NCBI GenBank assembly: GCA_011109175.1
Contig: RDEW01000024.1
Location: 761,088-791,294 of the forward strand
Direction: 5' to 3'
DNA from: Dicyema japonicum
Taxonomy: Eukaryota > Dicyemida > Rhombozoa > Dicyemidae
DNA: 30,207 nt
Shown here: positions 18,432 to 28,934 of the stretch, piece after piece
How positions within the stretch are numbered: the first letter of the stretch is position 1
How the letters are laid out: every line of letters starts with the position of its first letter
The notes under the pieces: model-generated
What the model was told of the DNA's origin: nothing
Database searches by the model: none
The model's input: the letters and a program-made list of their open reading frames with translations, nothing else
Made by a program: the position numbers and the translations under genes

Positions 18432-19600
18432 TTATTCGATTATAGGATAAATTGGACTGAAAGGAAATCCACAGTTATATTTCCCACGTGACAGTTTGAA
18501 GTATCCAAATATACCCCATGCTTTTCCCCATCCATTTTTGATAAGCCAATACTCTTCACCTTTCATAATTCCATAACCAACAACAGAAATTACATGATTA
18601 TAGTTCAAGTTATAACAATTCCTGATATGGTATACTCCTAAAACGTTTCATTTATATTTACCTCGGAGATAAGTTTGCATGCTTACAAAAGAACCATCAA
18701 TTACAACAGTAATAGGATCAACTTTAATGAGATAGTCCATAAGCATTTGTTCGTCACCATCATTAAGTATTTTATAACCAGTCAATTTAAGTTTAATATT
18801 TGGTTTATCATCATATTTACATTTACCCTCCTATAGAGTTATCGATAGAGACATTACCTTAGCCACATACGGATATCGTTTTTCAGAATTAATTCCTCCG
18901 TTATTTGTAATGTAATCATAAACATCATCAACAAATCCACCACTGCATCCATGATCATTTATACAATCTACAATGTTTCGTTCACTCATAGATATAAGAA
19001 TATTGTGTTTGATTGCATAATGTGACTCCAACGTAGCCAACTAAATGCGTTAAACATTTGTTAACTGCTCCAAATGCATAGCAAGACCCACAAAAACCTT
19101 GAGTTTTTATATCAGTTACACAGTTTCGTTTTACCCAACTAAATGATTTGGGATATCTTGTTTTATTTGTATACACAGTATGATCTTCTAATAATTCATC
19201 TGTGTTTGTTTGATTTGAATAAGAATTAAACTTGAATTTGTTTGGTTTTCTAAATTCCCTTCTTGTCTACAAAAATATATTGTAATTAAACCAGGTCAGC
19301 GAACTGATTAATTCCCAATTCATACAAAAATCTTCCATGATTAAAAAGTAAATTGTGGTTGTCAATGAATATTAAGTTTTCAGTAAAAATAGCCTTTCTA
19401 ACCTGTAGTTCTAAGCCAGAATATGATTTATCTTAAAATAAGTAATAATAAATTTAACTATATTTTTCTATGAAATTATTCCATTGGATTTCATAATATT
19501 CATTGTCTTTAAGTGAATAATTGATTGATTCGTATTTGAAATGAATTTTGGATGAATTAAAGTTATTCAAAAATATAACAAGGAAAAATATGTTGATCAT
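18432..19600 (-). CDS. Cathepsin L-like cysteine protease, intact, six exons
   Basis: Secreted papain-family (C1A) protease. Exons are 19600-19459, 19431-19292, 19266-19066, 19040-18858, 18830-18662 and 18637-18432. They sum to 1041 nt, or 346 residues plus TAA. Introns are 27, 25, 25, 27 and 24 nt, all GT-AG. An N-terminal hydrophobic signal (MINIFFLVIFLNNFNSS) precedes the propeptide, whose E-x3-R-x3-F-x2-N-x3-I-x3-N (ERFNIN) and GINQFAD (GxNxFxD) motifs place it in the cathepsin L-like group. The oxyanion Gln is Q150, the catalytic Cys C156 (CGSCYAF, Tyr where most have Trp), then SERNIVDC, GCSGG, YPYVA, catalytic His H293 (NHVIS) and Asn N313 (IKNGWG, Gly where NSWG is usual). Length is typical for the family. 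Known role of the family: lysosomal or extracellular proteolysis; the substrate cannot be told. Confidence 0.93.
18831..18857 (-). other. 27-nt spliceosomal intron 4 of the protease
   Basis: Starts GTAATG after AAG, contains GATAAC as a plausible branch site and ends TATAG before GAG. Its removal joins YPYVAK to EGKCKYD, the expected cathepsin L sequence; retention gives a stop. In copy 1 the acceptor reads AT instead of AG. There the unspliced 27 nt has no stop, so it reads as extra codons (VMSLGITQY). Confidence 0.88.
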
Positions 19601-19867
19601 TTTAATTAATTCTGTTTATTTTTTATTTACATAATTTTAAAAAAATATATATTTTTGTTTTTTATGAGTTTATCCAGACGAAATTGATAATCGCATTATC
19701 TTCGCTAGATGGTCTTTCCTTGATCTTTTACCAGCTCTTTGGGTTCGGGTTCTGTTCTGGTCACGTTGGATTAGGTCTTCTCTGTTATTAGTGGTAACTT
19801 AGGTTACTAAAAATAGGAACTAGCTTGAAGACAGATAGAATATTCCCAAGGAAGACTTGTCTTCATT

Positions 19868-20385
19868 GTTCTCCATCTCCCTCTGCTTTACGCATCTGTC
19901 CGTAGATCTTCTAGGTCACTGCAGATTAAAGTTTCTTCCAATTCCGTTAATATCCTTGTTTAGAGCCACAGAGAGGGTGACTCTAGGCCTTCCTCTGAAT
20001 GATAGTTTGTTCTCATTGTTAAACTAATTGTCCATTATTATATTTGCATGGGCGTTTATGTTCATTTTAAGCACGTGCCTAAACAGTTTCTATCTTGATT
20101 CAATAATGTCGATCATTTTTGCCTCTATTGTGTCACAGAGTATAATTACTTATTTTAAATCTTCTTAGAAAAGCCTAGCCCCATTAAATTTCGTAATTGT
20201 TTTCGATGAAATATATCCAATTTCTTAAGCTCTGTGACCCCTCTCCCCCATGTACCCGAGTTGTACATAAGCACCGGCTTCATAAATGAGTTGTATATCT
20301 TATTCTTAGATATTTTTTTTAGTTTTCGTCGACTCCATATCTTCTGCATTTTCATGTAAATGACATATCGCATTCCAATCCATAT
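19868..20385 (-). pseudogene. LINE RT C-terminal tail, copy 2
   Basis: Better preserved than at 3550-4075. The 20373-20155 frame reads MRYVIYMKMQKIWSRRKLKK, KNKIYNSFMKPVLMYNSGTW and LKKLDIFHRKQLRNLMGLGF. ESRLKLFRHVLKMNINAHAN and a GRPR-type end follow in other frames. The blocks K-x-x-I-Y-x-x-x-x-x-P-V-L-x-Y-x-S-x-T-W and L-x-x-F-H-R-x-x-L-R-x-x-x-G are standard for the region after the LINE RT palm. Confidence 0.8.
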
Positions 20386-20529
20386 CCTCCAAAGGAAAGC
20401 TTAAATAATTAAATCACCCCAACTTGTATTCCAAAGCCTATAAAGTCATTTTGCGAATTGTCGGAAAATTGAGTACTCAAAGTAGACGACTACAATAAGT
20501 TTACAATGGAATTGAGTCTCCTCTAATCC

Positions 20530-21140
20530 ATTAGATTCAACCCGCACCGTAATAAGAGAAACTCCCCCAGAACATGATTTTTCCTAAAACTGAAATTTCA
20601 GTAAGCTAACTTTTTCCAAACTTATTAGTTTACGCTATGAATTCCGGCTTCAAAGAGTCTTTTGCATTTTTGTAAACTATTGCGTTCTTCTTTGTAGGTC
20701 TCAGTTCAAATGAACATTCGTCAGAAATGATGTAAGTTTTCCATTCATCATCAGAAACTTGTAAAAAATTTACCATTTTCGTCTTTTCAGAATGTTTTTT
20801 TTTCAACTCTAACAGGGTTTTTTGATTGTTTTTCGATAGAATATTTCTTTTTTATTTAGAGTTGGGATTACTGCATGCCTGGAAACTTATCTTCCAATGG
20901 AATTTTTGAGTTCCGTAGATAACTTTAGCATTGAAAACTAAGGGTTTCACTGGAAATATTGCTAAAGTAATTATCTTCGATTCATTTAACTTTGGTAGAC
21001 GCCCTACCCGGATTACGAAAAATCCTTCCGGTCTTTTGTATCTACTGATGAAACTTCCGACAGTAGAAAAGGGAACTTCAGTCTCTATGGAAATTTGTCT
21101 AAGAGACATTTTCTGGTTGTGCAGTGCAATCCGAGAGTTT
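20530..21140 (-). pseudogene. Tc1-like transposase remnant, copy 2
   Basis: The minus strand starts MSLRQISIETEVPFSTVGSF, ISRYK (HTH), LPKLNESKIITL and then has frame changes. It continues to DDEWKTYIISDECSFELR, where the ISDE-x-x-F-E-L block is the first catalytic Asp region of Tc1 transposases (usual form W-x-x-V-x-x-S-D-E-S-x-F), then KKNAIVYKNAKDSLKPEF and IMFWGSFSYYGAG. The element is then truncated: copy 1 continues further, while here about 290 bp are missing near 20535. Not functional. Confidence 0.85.
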
Positions 21141-21184
21141 CATCACTCTTTATCCCAAGATATTCATCCACTTGCATGCCCAGA

Positions 21185-22010
21185 GTATCTTTCTTTTAAG
21201 AATCCTGTTTCCACTTCAAGAAAAATTGTACTTGGCAAGTCATCTCAGAGGTGTTCATGTTACCGTCTAGTCAGAACTTGGAATCGTGAAATCTCCTGTT
21301 CTGCTTGTGGAGATTTCTTCCACTTCGGTTGTATCAGGCTATCCCAATCTGCAGCGAGTGGGCTTGGATTCTGCCACTACCAGTCACTTTCCATATCGGT
21401 TTTACCTCAAGATTTCTTCCACCTTGGTTTTACCTCTGCCTATGCAGGGAGGGTCCCCGTACCCGCTCCATTGTTAACTATCCCGTTAATTACCAATCAA
21501 CCACTGACCTCCGCAACATTGTTACATTTCATCTCTGAGTTACGTTCTTAACGTACTATCCCTGTAAAGAACCCCAAGGTCATACGACTTGTCGATTCGG
21601 AAGCCTTTTCCAAAAACATCCAAGATACCATCCGGACTAACCCAGTACAAGATTAGGTGAGCCTATTGTGTTTTGCGTTTTCCACTCTAGGAGTTGATCT
21701 AGATGGTCACAAATAGAAGTCTGTGCTACATGCATGATGAGGACACACTCGTTCTTTTATGGAAAAACCCATATCCCCAGTTACCTCACAGTTTCTAGCC
21801 GTACAAAAGGAAACACATGTTCCTAACAAGGAAATCGAAATACTTCGCATCAAAAGAACTGTTAGGTCGAAATTAATAGAAGGTGGTACTCGCTCACCCA
21901 TCAGAGTACTATCCTAAAGTTGACCGAGAAAACCGACTCCCTACGCCTACAATATTTTACTGAACAATCATTTTCTGCCACTTCACTACCTACGTCCAGT
22001 AGGTAACTAA
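21185..22010 (+). pseudogene. LINE ORF1 with PHD-like zinc finger, copy 2
   Basis: The plus strand reads RCSCYRLVRTWNREI, SCSACGDFFHFGCIRLS and then GLGFCHYQ. The order C-x-C...C-x-x-C...H-x-x-C...C fits the PHD-like finger found in ORF1 of several LINE families. Further along, in other frames, NPKVIRLVDSEAFSKNIQDT, ILRIKRTVRSKLIEGGTR and SPIRVLS suggest the rest of a nucleic-acid-binding ORF1. The 21.4-22.0 kb part is missing from copy 1. The HTH-bearing Tc1 remnant lies on the opposite strand at its left edge; the overlap of open frames there is antisense shadow. Confidence 0.62.
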
Positions 22011-22029
22011 AGGAGACTTCTATATCTAT

Positions 22030-22425
22030 AGGAGACCAAAGACTTGGTCATAAGAATTCAATTACTTCACTATGAATCGGAGTACTTTCCGAAGTTATCC
22101 TCTATGTCCTATTCTCCGCCAATTTGATAGCCTTCGATAAGAAGGGCGGCGGATTACGGCCGGTCTGGTTCGTCTTCATTTTCCCAAATATTAACCTCAT
22201 TAAAAGAAAAAATATAAAAGTGCGACCTCAGATTTTTGGATCACACATTCTGAAATAGTTATCTCCCCTCTTTAAGAGATTCATTCTTGCGCTTCCTAAA
22301 CTGATCTAAACAATTTAAAGATGCGTCAACAGTTACATAAATGTTGTTGGATTTAATATTTTCAAAACACTTGTTTCATCAAAAAAATGATCTCACTTAG
22401 AATAAATCGTAAAAATTTAGGGTTG
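22030..22425. other. Shared sequence without recognised gene (copy 2)
   Basis: Counterpart of 5400-5820. Only short broken frames; probable upstream region of the following short-intron gene or LINE remains. Confidence 0.4.
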
Positions 22426-22428
22426 ATA

Positions 22429-22870
22429 ATGTCCAGGATCTGCAAATTATTATATTTGAGAGAAGAATCACCGAAGATCAATTTACACCTTGAAATGAAT
22501 AATGATATTGAAAGACAATGGGTTAAAGATTGTCTTCATTCAGGTGGAGTTGAATCTATTTGGAAAGTTATTCATGACTATTCAGTTCGACACCAATGGG
22601 GAGATGTCTGACATTGGTTTCTCCACTCAGCAATCGCAGATGGGGATTTGAAAATGGTTAGTGAAATTAGTGTAACTACAAATCATGGAAGTAATGGTAA
22701 ACTTACAATTTTAGTAAATCAAGTGAAATATATTTCAAAAATTGATTTATTGGTTTTCAGGATTATTAACATAATTATGTTTCTCGGTTATGTATCCCAG
22801 AAAGATGTTAATAGCAGGAAAGGTGTTGTCTCAGACTTCAAATTTAGGGAACTGAAGAAATACTCCGTCC
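22429..22870 (+). pseudogene. Putative short-intron gene, 5' part (copy 2, damaged)
   Basis: Counterpart of 5824-6247. The first candidate intron (22522-22543, 22 nt) and the next (22606-22630, 25 nt) are conserved. One extra base in the exon before the second intron (ggggagat against ggagaat) shifts the frame, and a later acceptor reads ctcgg instead of ctcag. The unspliced frames of 74 and 105 codons reported by simple ORF search here run through these candidate introns. Confidence 0.4.
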
Positions 22871-22999
22871 TTAGAGATTATTTACGATTCATCCTTATCA
22901 CCTTCATAACTTTTAAAACGGTTGGAAGAATTAGTTTAAAAAATCTGATTGCTTTTCTGGGGTGAGTTAATACAAGGAGTCAGTTTTTGATATATGCAA

Positions 23000-23290
23000 A
23001 GGCCTCTCCAATATCCAAACTTTATCATGCCAGGTGTGCTTCCTCGATACCTAAGAGATCAGTGTCAAAAAAGCTCAATTTGTATCTGTAGTAGAGTGGA
23101 TCGAGACTGAGGCTTACTTCCTCGATTCCAAGGAAGTTATTGGTCTTACAAAAATCAAAGACTCAGTGACCTAGAAAAGTATCGAGGTGGAGGCGAAAAC
23201 CGAGTTCCATGGCATAACTTACCAGACTAGTAAACCATTAGTTCTCCTTTGATATAGACATCAGAAAAGCTCAGAACGTATGAACACTGT
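23000..23290 (+). CDS. Putative spectrin-like exons with very short introns (copy 2)
   Basis: Exon to 23033, candidate intron 23034-23055 (22 nt), exon 23056-23165, intron 23166-23186 (21 nt), exon 23187-23240, intron 23241-23264 (24 nt), exon from 23265. The joined frame reads ISVKKAQFVSVVEWIETEAY, FLDSKEVIGLTKIKDSVEAK, TEFHGITYQTSKPLKSSERM and NTV. Without splicing there is a stop after DSVT. The W-I-x-T-E-x-x-L and later heptad-like pattern recall a spectrin repeat, weakly. All four junctions keep frame here, unlike copy 1, so this is the better version of this part. Confidence 0.4.
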
Positions 23291-23409
23291 TTAAAATCTT
23301 TAAATTCTTGAAAACCTCAACATTTCCAGAGATTTACAATTCTGGAAAACCCGTGTTGTGAGTTGACAAAGTTATTGCTATGTGTCTTCCTAATATATAT
23401 TTTTGATTG

Positions 23410-23582
23410 GTGAGATTCTAAAGGTGATGAGACAGAAAACCTTGAAAGTCCTATATAGTGAGTAACTTCTCTGCAATGTCAGGACATCATTTACTTGCCT
23501 TCTGACGTCCTTGTAACTCCTGCTCCACTAATGTCGAAGATCATCACAAGTTTCAGCTTTAGAAAAAAGGTTGGAGAAGTAG
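23410..23582 (+). CDS. Putative terminal exons, coiled-coil end (copy 2)
   Basis: Read with candidate introns gtaacttc...tgtcag (21 nt, ending 23484) and gtaactcc...gtcgaag (27 nt, ending 23539). The frame gives VMRQKTLKVLYSETSFTCLL, TSLSSQVSALEKRLEK and TAG at 23580-23582. The last 15 residues have a heptad-like L-x-x-L-x-x-x-V-x-x-L pattern. In copy 1 the first acceptor is changed (tgtcag to tgttgg) and the exon pair lies in the 132-bp tandem duplication. This may be the 3' end of the short-intron gene beginning near 22.4 kb. Confidence 0.35.
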
Positions 23583-23907
23583 ATTTACTCTCTTCAATTT
23601 TCATTACACCTCACGTCGACATTTGGTGGAAGAGTTTTCATAGTGTAATCTTTAACATGGATTTGGTCAGGGAAATGGTAGGAAGATACTATTCGCCGTA
23701 AACATGAGCGCCCACAGCTATTCCCTCTGACCTGTTCCACGCTATATATTCATCACCAGATTTGCAATTTTGGTCTTTATTCCTTCGGTTATAAGTTTTC
23801 TTATCAGGAAGTTCACTGACCGTACTGAGAATATATCCATTTAGTTCAGTCGTAATAATTGAAATTTTTTAAGGATGTATTAAGTTTTTTTTCTTAAATT
23901 AAGAAAA

Positions 23908-24185
23908 TAACTGGGTGGCATAGTGGTTAGTTGTCGGGCTTAAGTGGCTTAGGCTATGGGTTCGAATCTCGCTGCTGTTCACCTGGTGAAATGTTCCACG
24001 CATCTACGATGCTAAAAGGCTTGACAAGTGATGCCAGTGGACTCTCACTCCGGAACTGAATTGTCTAGAAAGGACACTCACACAAGAAAAAAAAGAAGTG
24101 AAGATCATTCCTTGGTTCTACGATTAGTTAAAATTAACTGTCCTTTACTTAAATAAAGTGTGTGTCTTGCCTATGCGGATTCATT
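23908..24185 (+). mobile_element. tRNA-headed SINE
   Basis: An A box TGGCATAGTGG at 23916-23926 and a B box GGTTCGAATCTC at 23959-23970 lie at tRNA-like spacing. They are followed by an unrelated body (ttcacctggtgaaatgttcc...) and a tail ending near ttgcctatgcgg. The tail alone recurs inverted at 11878-11975, which shows a dispersed family. The element lies in the copy 2-specific segment 23699-25433, so it inserted after, or was lost from, the other copy. No mature tRNA fold is expected because the acceptor stem partner is absent. Confidence 0.82.
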
Positions 24186-24264
24186 GGAACTGCTGTAACC
24201 AGAAATCCATTTAAATAAAATAATTTTTATTAATAATTTAATAGAAATATAAATTATTGTTTAC

Positions 24265-24990
24265 AAAGAATGCAGAGTCACTCTGTTCGACAAACATTCC
24301 TCCATACTCAGGAATTTGATAGATTGTATCGCCAACGTATCCGTTCCTCCCCCAAGTGCCTATGGAAAAGGATTTTCTATGGATTTATCTGCCCTAGATA
24401 TAATGGAAAACTTGTTGGTGTCCAGAGATTTTAATGCCAAGCACCCTTCGTGATAAGAGGAACAACCTCCTGACACAAGGAAATTTCATATAATCTCCCA
24501 ATTAGAAAATCTGTCCATTATGAACGACCCCCAACTAGGAATACACGAACCTCGTATAATAGCATGGATTCCCGTACATCACCAGATATTACGTTATGTT
24601 CACCACGGCTTGCTCCGCTATTATGCTGGCCGGTAAACTATGACTTACTAAGCGACCATAATCTTATTCTGATCAAGATCAATTGTACACAAATGACGCG
24701 GTCAAAACACGTCAATTTTTATGACTAAACTAATGCTCACTGGACAGGATTCAGAAGATACGTGGACTCGGCCCTATTGAATTTCCATCAGAATAATTTT
24801 AACTCAATTGATTGAGGAGTCTGTCATTTTAATATTGTTATTCTGGAAGGGAGAAAACTATTTGTCAGATAAGGAATTTTAAAGCTCACCAAGAATAAAT
24901 TTGATGCAATCACAATCAAACTAATCAAAGAAAGGAATTATTGTTACTATGAGCAAGTAGGGAGATTATGTTCCATCTATTCTTAAAACC
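24265..24990 (+). pseudogene. LINE endonuclease domain fragment
   Basis: The plus strand reads LFDKHSSILRNLIDCIANVS, VPPPSAYGKGF and LVSRDFNAKHPS (the GDFNAKHP block). TRTSYNSMDSRTSPDITLCS then matches the R-T-S...SPDIT block, followed by VNYDLLSDHNLILIKI (the catalytic SDH block of APE-type endonucleases). After a frame change, ITIKLIKERNYCYYEQVG matches the linker before the RT. It stops before any RT motif. Together with 300-960 it shows a family with NAKHP/NAKNP endonucleases. Confidence 0.82.
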
Positions 24991-25432
24991 ACAACAGAGT
25001 TAATAAATCTGCTTCTTTTTTAAGAATATTTATTTAACACTTTTCTATGTCTGGACAAAGCTAAACGGAATTACATTTTACGTGGCAATATGGTTTTTTT
25101 GAAAATATGATAATTGAGTATGAGCATCGGACTAACCTATCTGACTCAGTTCATCTATCTTTCAACATATACCATAATTTGTCATAAATACTGTATATCT
25201 ATGATGGAGTTATATCTATGATGGAGTTATCTAGTGCTTCTGAAAGTATATGGACAAATACCTATAGAAATAATGAGAACATAAATTCAATCACTCAAAC
25301 TAAAGAAAACTCTTGAGAGTTTAGTAATCGAGTAAAGGCATTGAATTAAGATGTCTAATTATAAGTTCATCTCTACTTATAATCAACCTGAGGATCAACT
25401 AAGCGGTGATTACGAGGACATCTCATTGAATG
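24991..25432. other. Copy 2-specific AT-rich stretch
   Basis: No gene seen. A short direct repeat atctatgatggagttat occurs twice in a row near 25197-25231. Confidence 0.5.
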
Positions 25433-26640
25433 CCATAGAGGATAGATGTCTGACTCACGTATGGAGAGAAAGAATAAAGATGAGTTAAGAGCTATCTTTT
25501 CTATTTGGGGGTGATTTCAAGTGATTAAAATAAATCAATACAACAATACATATAAAATGATTTCCTTGACTGAGATATAGTAACAGTTGGGAGAGTCTAC
25601 TAGATTTTGCAAAGGAATATCTTACTTCCAGTATAACGTAACTATTATTAGATGGGAAAAATAAGTTCGGGAAGTTAAAATGGGATTAAAGAAAAGGATT
25701 CTTACCTCGGTACTCTGTACTCCCAACTGTTATTATATCTCTGTCTTTGAAAGTGGTTAGAATGTTATATCTTCAATACAAAAAACGAGACTGAGCCCTA
25801 TCAATCGCAGTCCATGACCGGGTATCAACTAGAGCTATTAGAAGCCTTTTTATCAACAAGGTCTGGAACGTATTCCACCAGCTTCCATAGCGCGGGAAGT
25901 TCATTTCCACATGGTGCGTTTACTTAGTATCACGTAAATTTACTTTCGCATCTGTACAGGATTGGACAATCGTTTTTTCCTCTATGTAATTTTATTTTTA
26001 AAAACAAGAATTAATTATTTCTAGAATAACTGCAGATGAATTTCTCATCGAATTAACATAATTTATAAACTGATTTCGATATTGACATAATTTATAAAAC
26101 TAACATAATTTTTTATGGTAATTTTTTAATACAAATATACAAATTATTGCATTTTAACTTTAAAATCATGTGAAAACGATTATTAAAATTAAGTAAAGTT
26201 GATATTACAGGTCTCCATTATGGCATGTAGACGTTGAGCATGCAATGGGAATTACCTGTCACAATCCCGAGGCCAATGTTCTGTTAGAATATAGTGGTGC
26301 TATATGATCAACCTGTCTCAGATGACGCACTCTGCCAGGGTGGCATGTAAATGATCATTTTCTTTCCCCCAATCCATTGGATGGGTTCCCACGATGGTTC
26401 CTGTGATGAATGGACGTTTTCAACCTCTTATGCTGCTTCTGGATTAACCCAGTATTCAGTGGTCGTAGACTTGACGAGAGAAACCAAGATCTATCACTAG
26501 TTTATTTCGTTTCAACGTAGTTTCGTAACGTTGGGAATATATGTTAGTGTAAATAACCGTACACGTGTGCTTCGCATTCTGATGAGCAATAATTACAACT
26601 GGCAACATAATAATTTCAAAAATTATACGATTCCCAATAA
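25433..26640. other. Shared noncoding block (copy 2)
   Basis: Counterpart of 7533-8722. No gene assigned. The long minus-strand frame 26456-26866 runs across the boundary between shared and copy-specific sequence, so it is unlikely to be a real gene. Confidence 0.45.
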
Positions 26641-26954
26641 TAACTTCGTGGAATACGACTTCGATTATACCTGTAATTGCTCTCATTTGAAATTTACAGA
26701 TCCCTTTTATGCAGATACCAAGAGAATTCATATAATTTCCTGAACTAAAACTCTGTGGGTAATTTCGAATTGGATGAACTTTATTACTATCAAGAGACCG
26801 ACTATTTTTCCAGACAGGATAGTAATGGTTTATTCTGGAGTTGCCCCCATCAACCAAATGGATCACAAATCCATGCTAACAGTTAAGGTGACTGTCTTTC
26901 ATTTAATCTTTTGTCCGAGGTAAAAGGGATGTGGATATTTATTCTGATGCCTTC
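26640..26954 (+). other. Copy 2-specific segment replacing the homeobox
   Basis: Occupies the place of 8723-8951. The plus strand holds coding-like pieces: VEYDFDYTCNCSHLKFTDPF then YADTKRIHIIS with a 27-nt GT-AG candidate intron inside (gtaattgctc...tttacag), and GNFELDELYYYQETDYFSRQ then DSNGLFWSCPHQPNGSQ in another frame. No family recognised. The last 70 bases (26885-26954) repeat 27271-27340, and a single N follows at 26955, which points to a stitched assembly. Confidence 0.4.
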
Positions 26955-27254
26955 NTGTAAATTTAATTTTGTTAATTACTTCAATTTTTGACCCATAAAT
27001 AAAAAAATTTGACTTGTTTATGCAGACGATACACGTTGAGCTCAATTTGATAGCATTTTGTGTTTCGAACAAATAACCAGTTAGCAAAGTGATTAATTTG
27101 TCTGAAGGTTGAGGTCGTGACGTACTTGTATTGGTTCTTCTTCTAGTGAACATGGACAAGGCGATAGACTCGGGAGACGACTACGTGTGTGTCAAACAGA
27201 GATCTAATCACTTGTCACATCCAAGATTCTTTGACATCTTTTGAAAAAGATGTC

Positions 27255-27870
27255 GACCTTTTTTAACTTCAAGGTGACTGTCTTTCATTCAATCTTTTGT
27301 CCGAGGTAAAAGGGATGTGGATATTTATTCTGAGGCCTTATGAATGTCCCGATTCTCGAAGCCAACAGATTATCATCCGCATAGGAAAGTAGAGCATCAT
27401 TATCAGATTCAAGTGTTGGGAGACCGTCCAGAATGAGGTTACTTAGAGTAGAGGATAAAAAAGATCCTTGAGAGACTCCGTTGGGGAGGAGACGCGAGAT
27501 TGATTTCTGACCTCCGAGACATACACGTCAAAAGCTTTGTATATGTCAATCTAGCAGAGTGCTGTTTTTAAGTGCCTAGGCGAACAATCTTCACGAGTGC
27601 GCTCAAGGGCCTGCTCTGCACCCGTCAAGGCGGATTAGGCCAAACTCGAAAAATACGACGACCCTCCTGATAATATCTAATTTGTTCCCCTTAATATGGA
27701 GACTTCTAAATCCTACTCCCCCTCTACACTAGAGTATTTCTGACGTCTTGAGATCGCATCACATCATACTCTGGAGATCTCCGAGAACGCCGCTGGCTGT
27801 TTGAGCGAATTTCGCTCGCAATTCTGAGAGAGAACAGCCACGCAGTGAGGGCGGCAGCTAACTAATGTTT
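27255..27870 (-). pseudogene. LINE reverse transcriptase core, copy 2
   Basis: Counterpart of 9250-9960. The minus strand again gives LLPNGVSQ/GVPQ-type motif B (LSQGSFLSSTLSNLILDGL here, with changes) and an equivalent of motif C, with small deletions (for example about 70 bp missing near 27530 relative to copy 1, which removes the end of the fingers). Inactive. Confidence 0.78.
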
Positions 27871-28119
27871 TGTCCTTATCATTTTTTTATTAAAAAAGTG
27901 TACATAATTAAAAATATAAACTGAATTTTATAATTGGCTGGCTCATTTAAAATTTTTTCCAGAAACCTTAGCCCTGTTTGGTTCTTCACTTAGTCTTAAT
28001 TTAGTTTATTAAATAGCTTTAAAATTAATTTAATATTAATTTATTTTTAAAAATTGGTTTACATTGTGGTATAGCCTTTAATAATTTTTTATTTATTAGC
28101 GTGTCGCTAAATTTAACTT

Positions 28120-28425
28120 AGTTTTTGAAAGCATGGCTATTCTCTTTTTAACATGGACTCCATAACTTTGTTTTTAAGTACATTACGTCCCTCGTCTTCA
28201 AAAAAAGTGGACTACATAACTTTGTTTAAGAACATTACTTCCCTCATCTTCAAAAACACCCAAATATCGATTTTACTGAGTCCTTCCAGAGTTCACAACA
28301 TAAGAACGATTTAGCATTAGAGACTGACTTTTCAGAGTTCATTTTTAAGCAGGCCACATTAAAGAAATCGCGAACAACTTTCATCATTTCAATAAAAGTG
28401 AAATTTATCTGAATTTAATATTCCT
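28120..28425 (-). pseudogene. RT-like fragment, second LINE type (copy 2)
   Basis: Counterpart of 10195-10500, including the 53-bp internal repeat, with more substitutions. Confidence 0.45.
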
Positions 28426-28746
28426 AGTTGTTTGTTATAAAGTCCGAGATTTGTCCAGGCAACTATCAGTAGAAGCTTCTTCAAAAGCGATCTTTTTGAC
28501 AATATATACAATTTTGTTTTTTAATAAATCAAAGTTATTTCTTTTTTAAAATTAAATTGGTTTATCATGCACGTGGTAGACGATATTGCATAAAATGCAG
28601 GAAGCGCTTTACAAGAACTTTGCACAATTGACTAGAGTTCCGTTATAATGCGATCTATAATGACCGGATCAGTGAAGATAGCTGTAATGTTTGCGGTCCG
28701 CTAATCTAAAATAAGCGGTGAGCAAACAGTTAGTCAAAAACGACAG

Positions 28747-28934
28747 AGAGGCTATAATACCGACTTCATTCCTTTCGAAGAGTCAGATGGAATAGTGTTT
28801 GTCTACAAATCGGTCCCAAATCCAAATAATCCACATATAGGGAGGCTATAATACCGACTTCATTCCTTTCGAAGAGTCAGGTGGAATAGTGTTCGTCCAC
28901 AAATCGGTCCCAAATCTAAATAATCCACATCTAA
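28747..28934. repeat. 94-bp tandem duplication
   Basis: gaggctataataccgacttc and the following sequence occur at 28749 and again 94 bp later; copy 1 has a single unit (about 10830-10920). The two units differ at a few bases. Confidence 0.93.

Noticed and set aside
20931-21551. 206-codon plus-strand frame as a single gene
   Set aside because: Its first half is antisense to a clear Tc1 HTH on the minus strand; only the second half (PHD-like finger) is meaningful, as LINE ORF1.
26456-26866. 136-codon minus-strand open frame, one of the longest in the window
   Set aside because: It crosses from shared into copy-specific sequence, is not open in copy 1 and has no motif. The opposite strand carries more protein-like text.
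26899-27159. 86-codon minus-strand frame
   Set aside because: It runs through the single N and the 70-bp duplicated stretch, so it is a product of the join.
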